Positions 1 through 9,610 of a stretch of DNA of 64,000 nucleotides are shown here, in pieces. The notes beneath the pieces are model-generated. The model saw only the letters and a program-made list of their open reading frames with translations, ran no database searches and was not told the origin of the DNA. This stretch comes from Roseomonas sp. GTDB taxonomy: Bacteria; Pseudomonadota; Alphaproteobacteria; Acetobacterales; Acetobacteraceae. The stretch spans positions 112,186 to 176,185 of the forward strand of contig JADCFN010000001.1 in the NCBI GenBank assembly GCA_020249505.1. Reading direction: 5' to 3'. Each line of letters opens with the position of its first letter. Positions within the stretch are counted from its first letter, which is position 1. The position numbers and the translations under genes are program-made.

Positions 1-135
1 TTGGTGGAATCTCCTGCGATAGCCATGCTTTCCCTCGCACAGGACGACCCAGTCCAGCTTCCGCAGCAGGCCATGGGTGGGTGAGGGGTGGCGGGGCATG
101 GCGCGGTGCGTCACATCGCCTTGGCCAGCCCTCAT
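1..135 (-). other. Unassigned open frame at the left edge
   Basis: A minus-strand frame opens at an ATG at 135 and stays open to the window edge. The 45 codons visible are basic and His-rich, ending in a stretch containing LDWVVLCEG. I recognise no family and see no clear ribosome binding site. It lies just downstream of the lipoprotein gene on the same strand, so it could be the 5' end of a following gene or simply intergenic sequence. Confidence 0.2.
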
Positions 136-141
136 GCCCGA

Positions 142-783
142 TCAGGATGTTCGAGGCCGGTTCGCGCGCCCAAAGGCTGCCGGGTTTTCCGCTTCTGCTG
201 CGATCAAGGCCGCGATGAACTGGGAGATATTCTCACGGATTGAACCCTCATTGGCCAGCTTCAAGCGTTGCGGGCCTACGAGGGACGAACTGAAGGCTGC
301 TGTGAAGGGCGCTGTTATCTCCCGTTCAAATATGATGGCGTTGTCGGCAAGCCTTGTCAGGCGATAGCGAACCTTAGACGTGACCGTCATATCAAACCCC
401 ATGATGGGCTGCTTCAGTTCGATCAGGCTGGCCTCGAGCCTGAAGCGTTCATCGCGGCTTGCGAGCATGGTGCGCACCGAAAGGCTCAGGCGCAGCGCTT
501 CAGCCAAGTCGCTGTTTGACATATCAGTGTCCACTGCAAGGGGGCCCATCATGACAACGTTCATTGCCTTCATAGCGGGGTCGGTTTCCTGCCCACCGGA
601 AACCTGCCCAACCCCAACAGCCTCGCGCAGATTCGAATTGGCGGAAATGCTGGTTTGCGGGGTATTCGGGGCGAACATGGCGCCCGGTTTCGATCCGCCC
701 GCGCAAGCCGAAAGACCAAGCGCCAGAACCAATAGCGTCAATGGTCCGAAATTGCGCGTGAAAGCCGATCTACGCGATGCCAT
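142..783 (-). CDS. Putative lipoprotein, function unknown
   Basis: This 213-residue protein starts with a basic segment and a hydrophobic stretch ending in LSAC, a lipobox with the modified cysteine at about residue 27. It is therefore probably a lipoprotein of the inner or outer membrane. The mature part has a short Gly/Ser/Pro-rich linker and then a mixed region with ordinary amphipathic composition. I do not recognise the family. It diverges from the ggt gene across a 134 bp gap. The ATG at 783 is the natural start because it places the signal sequence at the N-terminus. Confidence 0.6.
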   Translation of the reverse strand: MASRRSAFTRNFGPLTLLVLALGLSACAGGSKPGAMFAPNTPQTSISANSNLREAVGVGQVSGGQETDPAMKAMNVVMMGPLAVDTDMSNSDLAEALRLSLSVRTMLASRDERFRLEASLIELKQPIMGFDMTVTSKVRYRLTRLADNAIIFEREITAPFTAAFSSSLVGPQRLKLANEGSIRENISQFIAALIAAEAENPAAFGRANRPRTS

Positions 784-818
784 ATCTTGTCTCCCGGTCG
801 AAAATGTCTGAGGAAAAT

Positions 819-836
819 CGTGCCATTTCCGGCACG
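819..836. promoter_or_regulatory. Short palindrome in a divergent intergenic region
   Basis: A perfect 6 bp inverted repeat, CGTGCC and GGCACG with a 6-base loop, sits between the divergent lipoprotein and ggt genes. There is no T-tract, so it does not look like an intrinsic terminator. It could be an operator for one of the two genes; that is a guess from position. Confidence 0.25.
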
Positions 837-917
837 GCGCAGCAATAGGGTCGCGGGCATGTCTGGGGTTTGCCGACGCATCCCGCTATGCTGACGCCAA
901 AGCAGCAGGCCCACGCC

Positions 918-2597
918 ATGATCCGTTTCCTTCTTCTCCTCTCTCTTCTCCTCGCCCCCCTTCTCGCCGTCGCCCAACCCGCGCAGCGCCATATCGTCGC
1001 GGCGGGTCATCCGCTGGCCGTTGAAGCCGGGCTTGGCGTACTGCGGGATGGCGGCAGCGCGATTGATGCCGCGGTCGCGGTGCAGGCAGTGCTGACACTG
1101 GTGGAACCGCAATCCTCCGGCATTGGTGGTGGCGCCTTCATCATGTTCCGCCGTGCCGCCGATGGCGGGATCGAAGCCTGGGATGGGCGGGAGGTCGCGC
1201 CCGCTGCCGCAACGCCGGCGCTTTTCCTGCGCGATGGCCGGCCCATGCCCTTCCTGGAAGCCATGGCCAGCGGGCGGTCCGTTGGTGTGCCGGGTGCGTT
1301 GCCGGTGCTGGAAGCCGCTCATCGCGCCCATGGCAAGCTGCCCTGGGCACGGCTTTTTGAGCCCGCCATTCGCCTCGCCGAAGAAGGTTTTGCGGTCAGC
1401 CCGCGCCTTGCCCGCGACATCGCCGCCGATACGCTGCTGCTGCGCCGGGACGCTGGTGCCGGCGCCTATTTCTTCACCCCCGATGGCCTAGCCCTGCCGG
1501 TTGGGCATCGGCTCCGCAACCCTGCTTTGGCCGAGACATTGCGTGCTGTGGCGCGCGATGGCGCGGCAGCGCTGCAACAGGGCCCGATTGCGGAGGACAT
1601 CATCGCCGCGATCCGCAACCATCCGACCAATCCGGGCGTCATGGCGCTGGAAGATTTGGCCCGCTACCAGCCACGTCAGCGGAGCGCCATTTGCACGCCC
1701 TATCGCAGTTTTCGGGTCTGTGGCTTTCCGCCACCCTCCTCCGGTGGGGTCGCGGTCGCGCAAATCCTTGGTCTGCTCGAACATTTCGATATGCCGCGGC
1801 TGGACCCGCGCGGCGTGGATGCGGCGCATTTATTGGCGGAAGCCGGGCGCTTGGCCTTTGCCGATCGCAACCTTTACCTGGCCGATGCGGATTTTGTGCC
1901 GGTGCCGGTGCTGGGCCTGACGGACCGCGCCTATTTGACCGCGCGCGCGCAATTGATGGATCGCGACCGCGCCATGCAGAATGTGCGTGCGGGCAATCCT
2001 TCATGGCGGGAAACATTCCTTGCCCCGCAAACCCAGGATCATGAGGCCGGCACCAGCCACATCGCCATTGTGGATGGCGCGGGCAATGCGCTTTCCATGA
2101 CCACCACGATTGAAGCGATTTTCGGCGCGCGGATCATGGTGCGCGGCTTTTTGCTGAATAACCAACTGACCGATTTCAGCTTTGCGCGGGAAGCAAATGG
2201 CCGGCCCATCGCCAATCGGGTGGAGGGGGGCAAAAGGCCGCGGTCATCCATGGCGCCGTCCATTGTGCTTGATGGCGCGGGGGCGCTTCATGCCGTGGTG
2301 GGTTCACCGGGCGGGCCGCGCATCATTGGCTATGTGGCGAAAACGCTGGTGGGCTTGCTCGATTGGGGGTTACCGCCAGAAGAAGCCCTGGCGCTGCCCC
2401 ATATCGGCAGCATGGGCGGGCCGGTGGAACTTGAACAGGGCACGCCGGCGGCTGGCCTGGCGCCGGCGCTGCGGGCGCGGGGGCATGAGGCAACGATTCG
2501 CGGGATGATTTCGGGCCTGCAAGTGATCCGCGTGACCTCTGGCGGGCTGCTCGGCGCTTCCGACCCCAGGCGCGAAGGGGTAGCGCGTGGCGATTAG
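918..2597 (+). CDS. ggt: Gamma-glutamyltransferase (glutathione hydrolase), exported
   Basis: The product cleaves or transfers the gamma-glutamyl group of glutathione and similar peptides in the periplasm. The 559-residue protein begins with a clean signal peptide ending near AVAQP, so ATG 918 is preferred over the in-frame ATG 16 codons upstream. It shows the family hallmarks: SSGIGGGAF near the N-terminus, the TSHIAIVD segment whose first Thr (about residue 379) is the autoprocessing nucleophile of the small subunit, and a late GSPGGPRII glycine-rich loop. Length matches the usual 550-590 residues. It stands alone, followed 60 bp later by the CDP-sugar cassette. Confidence 0.93.
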   Translation: MIRFLLLLSLLLAPLLAVAQPAQRHIVAAGHPLAVEAGLGVLRDGGSAIDAAVAVQAVLTLVEPQSSGIGGGAFIMFRRAADGGIEAWDGREVAPAAATPALFLRDGRPMPFLEAMASGRSVGVPGALPVLEAAHRAHGKLPWARLFEPAIRLAEEGFAVSPRLARDIAADTLLLRRDAGAGAYFFTPDGLALPVGHRLRNPALAETLRAVARDGAAALQQGPIAEDIIAAIRNHPTNPGVMALEDLARYQPRQRSAICTPYRSFRVCGFPPPSSGGVAVAQILGLLEHFDMPRLDPRGVDAAHLLAEAGRLAFADRNLYLADADFVPVPVLGLTDRAYLTARAQLMDRDRAMQNVRAGNPSWRETFLAPQTQDHEAGTSHIAIVDGAGNALSMTTTIEAIFGARIMVRGFLLNNQLTDFSFAREANGRPIANRVEGGKRPRSSMAPSIVLDGAGALHAVVGSPGGPRIIGYVAKTLVGLLDWGLPPEEALALPHIGSMGGPVELEQGTPAAGLAPALRARGHEATIRGMISGLQVIRVTSGGLLGASDPRREGVARGD

Positions 2598-2657
2598 CCG
2601 GTTTAACAACCAAATCCGGAACATGTGGTAGCAAGGTTCAGTTTTTTCGGGGTGTTC

Positions 2658-3434
2658 ATGATCAAGAAAGCGGTGATTCTGGCTGGCGGGCGCGGCACCA
2701 GGCTTGGCGCAGAAACCCAGCTTCGTCCCAAGCCCATGGTGGATATTGGCGGGCGGCCGATCCTTTGGCACATCATGAAGTCTTATGCCGCGCATGGCAT
2801 CAAGGATTTCGTGATTTGCCTTGGCTATAAGGGCCAGCAGATCAAGGAATATTTTTTGGACTACCGCGCCCATTCATCGGATCTGACACTTGATCTCGCG
2901 ACCGGCACCGCAACTTGGCTGACCCCGCCCGCCGAGGATTGGCGCGTGACGCTGGTTGACACGGGTGAGGATACGCAAACCGGTGGCCGGCTTGGCCGCG
3001 TAGCGCAGCATTTGCGGGGCGAAGAAGGTTTTTGCCTGACCTATGGCGATGGTGTTTCGGATGTGGATATCGGGGCGCTGATTGCCTTTCACCGCGCCCA
3101 TGGTCGCGACGCCACCGTGACCGCCGTGGTTCCGCCAGGGCGTTTTGGGGCTTTGGAACGGGCGGGCGATAGCGTGCGCGCATTCACCGAAAAACCGCCC
3201 GGTGATGGGGCGACCATCAATGGCGGGTTTTTCGTGCTTTCGCCCCGCGTGCTGGACCGCATTGATGGCGATGATTGCGTCTGGGAACAGGCGCCGTTGC
3301 GGGGCCTTGCCGCCGATGATCAGCTCCGCGCCTTTGATCATCGCGGCTTTTGGCACCCGATGGATACACCGCGTGATCGCGATGTGCTGGAAGGGCTTTG
3401 GCAGGACGGCACGGCGCCCTGGAAGCAATGGTAA
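2658..3434 (+). CDS. rfbF: Glucose-1-phosphate cytidylyltransferase
   Basis: The enzyme makes CDP-glucose from CTP and glucose 1-phosphate, the first step to CDP-3,6-dideoxy or branched sugars of surface polysaccharides. The 258-residue product has the nucleotidyltransferase signature LAGGRGTRLG, then RPKPMVDIGG (substrate Lys) and the typical cytidylyltransferase segment GYKGQQIKEYF. Length equals that of enteric RfbF (about 257). ATG 2658 is chosen over a GTG 11 codons upstream because the family begins with MKAVILAGG-like sequence. The stop codon overlaps the start of the next gene (TAATG), so the two are probably translationally coupled. Confidence 0.93.
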   Translation: MIKKAVILAGGRGTRLGAETQLRPKPMVDIGGRPILWHIMKSYAAHGIKDFVICLGYKGQQIKEYFLDYRAHSSDLTLDLATGTATWLTPPAEDWRVTLVDTGEDTQTGGRLGRVAQHLRGEEGFCLTYGDGVSDVDIGALIAFHRAHGRDATVTAVVPPGRFGALERAGDSVRAFTEKPPGDGATINGGFFVLSPRVLDRIDGDDCVWEQAPLRGLAADDQLRAFDHRGFWHPMDTPRDRDVLEGLWQDGTAPWKQW

Positions 3435-4474
3435 TGCGCCAGCCCTCAGCGGCCTTCTGGCGCGGCAAGCGCGTATTGCTGACCGGCCATACCGGCTTCA
3501 AGGGGGCTTGGCTCGCGCTGCTGCTGGAACGGCTCGGCGCTGAGGTCACAGGTTTTGCGTTGGCGCCTGAGGCTGGGCCTTCTGCCTTTGTCGCCTTGCG
3601 CCCTGCCATCACCTCACGCATCGGGGATTTGCGCGATGCGGCGGCGGTGCAGGCGGCGGTGCAGGCCGCGCGACCCGAAATTGTGCTGCACCTTGCTGCG
3701 CAAGCCCTGGTCGGGCGCGGTTATCGCGACCCTGAGGGCACTTTCGCCAGCAACGTGACCGGCACCATCAACCTGATGCAAGCCTTGCGCGGTGCGGGGG
3801 CGCGCGCTGCGCTGATGATCACCAGCGACAAGGTCTATCGCAACAACAATCAGGGCCGCGCCTTTCGCGAGGATGATCCGCTTGGCGGTCATGATCCCTA
3901 TAGCGCTTCCAAGGCGGCTTGCGAAATTGCGGTCGCTTCCTGGCGCGCGAGTTTCGGCGCCGAGATCGGGAGTATGGCAACCGCGCGCGCCGGCAATGTG
4001 ATCGGCGGCGGTGATTTCGGCGCGGAACGCCTGATCCCCGATCTGGTCCGCGCGCGCATGGCAGGTGAAACACTGGTGATCCGCCGCCCCGATGCCACGC
4101 GCCCCTTCCAGCATGTGTTGGATGTGCTGCGCGGGTATTTGCTGCATGCGGAAGCGCTTTGGCATGGCAGCGCACCGAAAGCGCTCAATTTCGGCCCGCG
4201 CGATGCTGAGATTTCTGTCCGTCATGTGCTGGAACTTTACGGCACCGCCGCCGGCGCACCGATTACGTGGGAAGCCGCGCCCGCGCCGCCCATGGAAGAA
4301 GCGCAGCGCTTGGCTTTGGACAGTAGCCTTGCCATGCAAAGCCTCGGCTGGGCACCGCGCCATGATGCTGCCAGCGCTATTGCCGCCACCGCGCGCTGGT
4401 ATGAAGCCTGGCGCGGTGGTGCGGATGGCCGCGCGCTGGCCCTCGCGGAAATTGAGGATGCAGTTTCGCCATGA
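3434..4474 (+). CDS. rfbG: CDP-glucose 4,6-dehydratase
   Basis: This extended short-chain dehydrogenase/reductase converts CDP-glucose to CDP-4-keto-6-deoxyglucose. Visible are the NAD-binding GHTGFKG motif near residue 22, a TSDKVY segment (active-site Thr and acid), and YSASK with the catalytic Tyr and Lys. The length of 346 residues fits the family. The start is ATG 3434, overlapping the rfbF stop; an in-frame ATG at 3428 is an alternative. Its 3' end overlaps the methyltransferase gene by 4 bp, making a tight three-gene operon. Confidence 0.92.
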   Translation: MRQPSAAFWRGKRVLLTGHTGFKGAWLALLLERLGAEVTGFALAPEAGPSAFVALRPAITSRIGDLRDAAAVQAAVQAARPEIVLHLAAQALVGRGYRDPEGTFASNVTGTINLMQALRGAGARAALMITSDKVYRNNNQGRAFREDDPLGGHDPYSASKAACEIAVASWRASFGAEIGSMATARAGNVIGGGDFGAERLIPDLVRARMAGETLVIRRPDATRPFQHVLDVLRGYLLHAEALWHGSAPKALNFGPRDAEISVRHVLELYGTAAGAPITWEAAPAPPMEEAQRLALDSSLAMQSLGWAPRHDAASAIAATARWYEAWRGGADGRALALAEIEDAVSP

Positions 4475-5709
4475 ATGCTGATGCGCTTTGCCGCCCCATC
4501 ACTGCCTGCCGCGCCTGTGGTGGCGCCATCAGCGCCATGTTCTGCGATCTGGGCGCGACACCGCTCGCCAATGACTACCCGTTGCCCGGTTCCGCGCCGC
4601 TGCCGCGCTACCCGCTCGCTGCCGTGGTCTGCGGCACCTGCCGCATGGTGCAATTGGATCATGTGGTGGAAGCCGAGGCGATCTTCACCGATTACGCCTA
4701 TTTCTCATCATTTTCGGAAAGCTGGCTTGATCACGCCGCGCGTTATGCGAGCGCGATGCGTGAGCGGCTTGCACTCGGCGCGCAAAGCTTCGTGGTCGAG
4801 ATCGCGAGCAATGATGGCTATCTGCTGCGCAATTTCGTCGCCGCCGGCATTCCCTGCCTTGGCGTGGAGCCAGCCGCGAATGTTGCCGCCAGCGCTGTAG
4901 CCGCAGGTGTGCCGACCGAAGTGCGCTTCTTTGGCCGTGAAGCAGCGCGCGATATCGTGGCGCGGCGTGGCCATGCGGATTTGGTGATTGCGAATAACGT
5001 GCTGGCGCATGTGCCGGATGTGGTGGATTTCGCCGCCGGGCTTGCGCATCTCGCGGGGCCGCGCGGTGTCGTCACCATTGAAGCACCGCACCTGCTGTCC
5101 TTCGTGGATGGGGTGCAGTTCGATACGATCTATCATGAACACTATGCCTATTGGTCACTCTACGCGGTGGAGCGCTTGCTGGCGGCGCAGGGCTTGCGCG
5201 TGTTTGATGTGGAAAAACTTGCAACCCATGGCGGTAGCCTCCGCTATTTCGCGACCGCCGATGCAACGCGCGTGGATATGCCAGGCGTGATTGCGATGCG
5301 CGCCGAAGAAGCCGCGCGGGGCATTGCGGGCGATGCCTTCTATGAGGGTTTCAATGCGCGCGTCGCGGCGGTGCTTGCGGCGTTCAAGGATTGGCTAGCG
5401 CAATGCCGCGCTGAGGGGTTGAAACTTGGCGCTTACGGCGCGGCGGCGAAGGGCAATACTTTCCTCAATGCCGCAGGCGTCACGGTCGCGGATTTCATCG
5501 CGGTGGCGGATCGCAACCCGGCCAAGCAGAATCGTGTTTTGCCAGGCAGCGAAATCCCGATTGTCTCACCGGAAGCGCTGCTCGCGATGGCGCCGGATGT
5601 GATCCTGATCCTGCCCTGGAATTTGGCCGATGAAATCTCCAGCCAATTACGCGGGGCAGGCTTCAAGGGGCGGCTTGCGATAGCGCTGCCGGAACCGCGC
5701 TGGCTATAA
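4471..5709 (+). CDS. Nucleotide-sugar C-methyltransferase
   Basis: A 412-residue protein with the three-part layout of sugar C-methyltransferases such as TylC3 and NovU: an N-terminal zinc-binding region (CRACG and CGTC pairs), a SAM-binding central domain (EIASNDGYLL motif I), and a C-terminal Rossmann-like domain (GAYGAAAKGN). These enzymes methylate C3 of NDP-4-keto-6-deoxy sugars. Here the likely substrate is the RfbG product, since the gene starts inside the rfbG stop codon (ATGA). No ketoreductase, RfbH-type dehydratase or glycosyltransferase is adjacent, so the final sugar is not evident. It ends 3 bp from a convergent ABC transporter gene. Confidence 0.85.
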   Translation: MNADALCRPITACRACGGAISAMFCDLGATPLANDYPLPGSAPLPRYPLAAVVCGTCRMVQLDHVVEAEAIFTDYAYFSSFSESWLDHAARYASAMRERLALGAQSFVVEIASNDGYLLRNFVAAGIPCLGVEPAANVAASAVAAGVPTEVRFFGREAARDIVARRGHADLVIANNVLAHVPDVVDFAAGLAHLAGPRGVVTIEAPHLLSFVDGVQFDTIYHEHYAYWSLYAVERLLAAQGLRVFDVEKLATHGGSLRYFATADATRVDMPGVIAMRAEEAARGIAGDAFYEGFNARVAAVLAAFKDWLAQCRAEGLKLGAYGAAAKGNTFLNAAGVTVADFIAVADRNPAKQNRVLPGSEIPIVSPEALLAMAPDVILILPWNLADEISSQLRGAGFKGRLAIALPEPRWL

Positions 5710-5712
5710 ACA

Positions 5713-6708
5713 TCAGGCCGCGTCGCGGCCTTCTTCCACCGCGTGGCAAGCAACCATGGCATCGCCTGCCGGCTTCAATTCCGGACGCTCCGCCTTGCAG
5801 CGCGGGCCAGCCAGCGGGCAGCGCGGGTGGAAGGCGCAGCCGGTGGGTGGGGTGATCGGGCTCGGCACCTCACCGCCGACCGGAATGCGCACCCGCCCGG
5901 TCATGTCCAGGTCCGGGATCGCTTCCATCAGCGCGCGCGTATAGGGATGGCGCGGGCGGCGAAACAGGCTTTCCGCCGGCGCCAATTCCGCGATGCGGCC
6001 CAGATACATCACGCCGATCCGGTCACTCACCTGCCGCACCACGGCCAAATTGTGGCTGATGAATAAATAGGTCAGCCCCATGCGGGACTGTAGTTCCTTC
6101 ATCAGGTTCAGGATTTGCGCTTGCACCGAAACATCAAGCGCGGATGTCGGTTCATCGCAGACCAGAAATTCCGGATTGGATGACAAGGCGCGCGCGATTG
6201 AAATGCGCTGGCGCTGACCACCGGAAAATTCATGCGGAAACTTATGGCCATCAAGCGGCGATAGGCCAACCTGCGTGAGCAATTCCGCGACCTTCGCTTG
6301 CTCTGCCGCGCGGTTGGGCAGCAGGCCAAAGGCACGAATGGGTTCGGCGATAATATCCCGCACACGCCAGCGCGGATTGAGCGAGGCATAGGGGTCCTGG
6401 AAAATCATCTGCATCCGGCGGCGCTGATCGGATGCGGCGCGGGCCTCGGCCAAATCGCGCCCATCGAACATCACCTGCCCCGCACTGGGCCGATAAAGCC
6501 CAACCGCCAACCGCGCGACAGTGGATTTGCCACAGCCGGATTCACCCACCAGCGACAGGGTGGTGCCCTTGGGGACAGATAGGTTCACGCCATCCACGGC
6601 GCGCAGGATACGCTTGCCTTCACCGGCAATGAGGCGCTGCAAGGCCGGGCGCGAGACATCGAAATACCGCGCAGCATCGCGGAGTTCGAGCATGGGGGTC
6701 TCAGCCAT
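5713..6708 (-). CDS. Peptide ABC transporter ATP-binding protein (DppF/OppF type)
   Basis: The second ATPase of a dipeptide/oligopeptide importer, 331 residues. It has the Walker A GESGCGKST, ABC signature LSGGQ-like FSGGQRQR, Walker B FLVCDEPTSALD, and the OppF-type C-terminal extension with cysteines (CAFHPRCPLAGPRC) that binds a cofactor or cluster in this subfamily. ATG 6708 is chosen because it overlaps the previous gene by 8 bp and gives the family N-terminus; a longer frame upstream lies wholly within dppD. It is the last gene of the five-gene operon. Confidence 0.93.
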   Translation of the reverse strand: MAETPMLELRDAARYFDVSRPALQRLIAGEGKRILRAVDGVNLSVPKGTTLSLVGESGCGKSTVARLAVGLYRPSAGQVMFDGRDLAEARAASDQRRRMQMIFQDPYASLNPRWRVRDIIAEPIRAFGLLPNRAAEQAKVAELLTQVGLSPLDGHKFPHEFSGGQRQRISIARALSSNPEFLVCDEPTSALDVSVQAQILNLMKELQSRMGLTYLFISHNLAVVRQVSDRIGVMYLGRIAELAPAESLFRRPRHPYTRALMEAIPDLDMTGRVRIPVGGEVPSPITPPTGCAFHPRCPLAGPRCKAERPELKPAGDAMVACHAVEEGRDAA

Positions 6709-7693
6709 GATGGGCGCCCTCCCCCGCCGCATAAAGCCAGCAGGCGGCCTGGGTTGGCCCCGCCGGCAGCAAATCCGGCCGGTCCTGCGCACAGCGTGCG
6801 AAGGCCTTGGGGCAGCGCGGATTATAGGCGCAGCCTTGCGGTATGGCGGAAAGCCGCGGCATGGCGCCATCAATCTGCGCGAGGCGCTCCACACGCCGAT
6901 CCAAGGGCGGGATGGAACCCATCAACCCCACCGTATAGGGATGGCTTGCCTGCTTCACCACATTGCGCACCGGCCCAATTTCCGCGATGCGCCCGGCATA
7001 CATCACGGCCACGCGATCCGCCGTTTCAGCGATAACGCCCATATCATGCGTCACCAGCATCATCGCCGTGCCCTTTTCGCGCGCGAGCGATTTTAGTAGC
7101 GCGATGATCTGCGCCTGGATGGAAACATCCAAGGCGGTGGTCGGTTCATCCGCCACAATCAGGCGTGGTTCGGCACATAACGCCAGCGCAATCACCACGC
7201 GCTGACGCATCCCGCCCGAGAATTCATGCGGGTAGGAATCAATCCGCTGCGCCGCGGCGGGAATGCCCACCAGGTCAAGCCAGCCAATGGCGCGCTTGCG
7301 TGCCTCAGCCGGCGTGATCGGCAAATGCGTTGTCATGGTCTCGGCCAATTGGCGGCCCACCGTATAGAGCGGATTGAGCGTGGTGAGCGGGTCCTGGAAA
7401 ATCGCGCCGATATCCTTGCCGCGAATGCGGCGCATGTCATCGTAGCGAAGATTGTCTATTCGCTTGCCATCCAGGCGGATTTCGCCGGCGGCGATCCTTC
7501 CGGGCGGTTCCAAAAGCCCGATAATCGCTGCCCCGGTCATGGATTTTCCGGCGCCCGATTCACCGACCACGCCCAGCACTTCGCCGGCAGAAATGGTGAA
7601 GGACACATCATCAAGTGCCACCAGCGTGCCGCGCCGCGTTGGGAATTCCACGCGCAAATGGCGCACTTCAAGCAAGGGGTTCTGGGCAGACAT
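6701..7693 (-). CDS. Peptide ABC transporter ATP-binding protein (DppD/OppD type)
   Basis: The first ATPase of the importer, 330 residues, with Walker A GESGAGKS, signature FSGGMRQR, Walker B LIVADEPTTALD and a C-terminal Cys-containing oligopeptide-transporter tail (CAYNPRCP). It hydrolyses ATP on the cytoplasmic side to drive peptide uptake. ATG 7693 shares bases with the dppC stop (TAATG), a normal coupling in this operon type. An in-frame extension upstream runs through dppC and is not the start. Confidence 0.93.
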   Translation of the reverse strand: MSAQNPLLEVRHLRVEFPTRRGTLVALDDVSFTISAGEVLGVVGESGAGKSMTGAAIIGLLEPPGRIAAGEIRLDGKRIDNLRYDDMRRIRGKDIGAIFQDPLTTLNPLYTVGRQLAETMTTHLPITPAEARKRAIGWLDLVGIPAAAQRIDSYPHEFSGGMRQRVVIALALCAEPRLIVADEPTTALDVSIQAQIIALLKSLAREKGTAMMLVTHDMGVIAETADRVAVMYAGRIAEIGPVRNVVKQASHPYTVGLMGSIPPLDRRVERLAQIDGAMPRLSAIPQGCAYNPRCPKAFARCAQDRPDLLPAGPTQAACWLYAAGEGAHHG

Positions 7694-8607
7694 TAGCGGA
7701 GCTTCGGATTGAGGGCGTCGCGCAGCCAATCGCCCAGAAGATTGACGGAAAGCACCATGGCAATCAGCGTGACACCAGGGAAGATCGTGATCCACCATTC
7801 GCCGCTGAAGAGGAAGTCATTGCCAATGCGGATCAGCGTGCCGAGTGAGGGTTGCGTCGCCGGCACACCCACGCCGAGGAAGGAAAGCGTTGCCTCAGAC
7901 AATATCGCCAGCCCCAGATTGAGCGTCGCAATCACCAAAACCGGCCCCATCACATTGGGCAGCACGTGGGAAAGCATGATGCGCGGCGGTGCCACGCCAA
8001 TCACGCGCGCCGCCTGCACATATTCCTTGTTGCGCTCCACCATGGTGGAACCGCGCACGGTGCGGGCGAATTTCGGCCATTCGCTGATGCCGATGGCGAA
8101 AATCACCACAAATAGCGCGATCTGGTCATGCACTTCGCGTGGAAGTGCAGCGCGCACCACACCATCAATCAACAGCGCCACCAGGATGGACGGAAAGGTC
8201 AGCTGCACATCGCAAATACGCATCAGCAGCGCATCCAGCTTGCCGCCCAAATACCCCGCCAGCAGGCCAAGCGTAACCCCAAGTGTTGTCGCGAACAGTG
8301 TCGCGGAAAGCCCAACCAGCAGCGACACCCGCGCGCCATACATGATGGCAGACAGCACATCACGCCCCTGGTCATCGGTGCCGAGCAGATAGGCACGCTC
8401 CCCTTCTTCCGTCCAGGAGGGCGGCTTGAAGGCATCAAGCAGATTGAGTGACGCCAGATCAAAAGGGTTATGCGGCGCGAGCCAGGGCGCGAAAAGCGCG
8501 CCCAGAATACAGATCAGCGCCACCACGGCAGAAAGCATGGTGATGGGGGACCGGGTGAAGGACCACCACAAATCACTGTCGAAAAACCGGCGGAGCGTTG
8601 CAGCCAT
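7693..8607 (-). CDS. Peptide ABC transporter permease (DppC/OppC type)
   Basis: The inner-membrane permease of 304 residues has the OppC-type N-terminal TM followed by the GTDDQGRDVLS signature, five further hydrophobic segments and the EAA loop near EYVQAARVIG. ATG 8607 lies 2 bp after the dppB stop; a TTG two codons earlier is possible. It would pair with the DppB-type permease to form the channel. Confidence 0.93.
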   Translation of the reverse strand: MAATLRRFFDSDLWWSFTRSPITMLSAVVALICILGALFAPWLAPHNPFDLASLNLLDAFKPPSWTEEGERAYLLGTDDQGRDVLSAIMYGARVSLLVGLSATLFATTLGVTLGLLAGYLGGKLDALLMRICDVQLTFPSILVALLIDGVVRAALPREVHDQIALFVVIFAIGISEWPKFARTVRGSTMVERNKEYVQAARVIGVAPPRIMLSHVLPNVMGPVLVIATLNLGLAILSEATLSFLGVGVPATQPSLGTLIRIGNDFLFSGEWWITIFPGVTLIAMVLSVNLLGDWLRDALNPKLR

Positions 8608-8609
8608 GA

Positions 8610-9593
8610 TCAATGCGCCCCCTGCCCACGACCAATGCGGAGCCTGGGATCAACCGCGTAATAAAGCAGGTCAACAATCAGGTTGATGGTAACAAAAAGG
8701 GCGGAGATCAGCAGCAGATAGGCCGCCATCACCGGAATATCCGCCTGGTTGACGGATTGGATGAACAGCAACCCCATGCCTGGCCATTGAAACACGGTTT
8801 CGGTCACAATGGCGAAGGCGATGATCGCCCCCAATTGCAGCCCAACAATGGTGATCACCGGCACCAGCGTATTCTTGAGCGCATGGCCGAAATGCACGGC
8901 GCGGTTGGGCAGGCCGCGCGCGCGGGCGAATTTGATGTAATCCGCGCGCAGCACTTCCAACATCTCGGCCCGCACCAGGCGCATGATCAGGGTAAGCTGG
9001 AAAAGCCCGAGCGTGATGGAAGGCAGGATCAGCGCCTTTATCCCTGTCCAGGTCAGGAATCCCGTGGACCACCAGCCAAGCTTCACCGTATCGCCCCGTC
9101 CGAAAGAAGGCAGCACGCCAAGCCAGACAGCAAAGACCAGGATCAGCAAAATGCCGATCAGAAAAGTCGGCAGGGAAACGCCCACCAGGCTGAAGGTCAG
9201 GAAAAAGCGCGACAGCCAGGAATTGCGATAAAGCCCGGTATAGACCCCCAAGGGCACGCCAATCAGCAGGGCGAGGATGGCTGCGGTGAAGGCAAGCTCC
9301 AGTGTCGCCGGCGCGCGTTCCGCAATCAAATCCGCGACAGGCCGCGACAGGCGATAGGACAGCCCAAACTCGCCCTGCACCGCATTGCCAAGAAAGGTGC
9401 CGAATTGGACCCAGAAGGGCTGATCCAGCCCCAAATCCTTCACCAGCGCCTGGCGCTGCGCCTCCGTAAAATCCTGCCCGAGCATGATTGCCACTGGATC
9501 ACCCACATAGGCGAACATGGCGAAGGAAATCAGCGCAACTGTCAGCATCACAGGCAGGGCCTGCAAGATGCGGGAGATGATGAAGGCGAACAA
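8610..9593 (-). CDS. Peptide ABC transporter permease (DppB/OppB type)
   Basis: The first permease of the importer, about 327 residues, with the classical N-terminus FIISRILQALPVM, six hydrophobic segments and the EAA loop around EMLEVLRADYIKFARARG. The start needs a choice. An ATG at 9614 lies inside the palindromic repeat with no ribosome binding site, whereas a TTG at 9593 has GGAG 8 bp upstream and gives MFAFIISRI, which matches family N-termini. I prefer the TTG. The frame stays open upstream through both repeat copies, which is why an automatic caller might add about 50 residues. Confidence 0.88.
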   Translation of the reverse strand: MFAFIISRILQALPVMLTVALISFAMFAYVGDPVAIMLGQDFTEAQRQALVKDLGLDQPFWVQFGTFLGNAVQGEFGLSYRLSRPVADLIAERAPATLELAFTAAILALLIGVPLGVYTGLYRNSWLSRFFLTFSLVGVSLPTFLIGILLILVFAVWLGVLPSFGRGDTVKLGWWSTGFLTWTGIKALILPSITLGLFQLTLIMRLVRAEMLEVLRADYIKFARARGLPNRAVHFGHALKNTLVPVITIVGLQLGAIIAFAIVTETVFQWPGMGLLFIQSVNQADIPVMAAYLLLISALFVTINLIVDLLYYAVDPRLRIGRGQGAH

Positions 9594-9610
9594 AGGGAAA
9601 GCTCCAGTAA

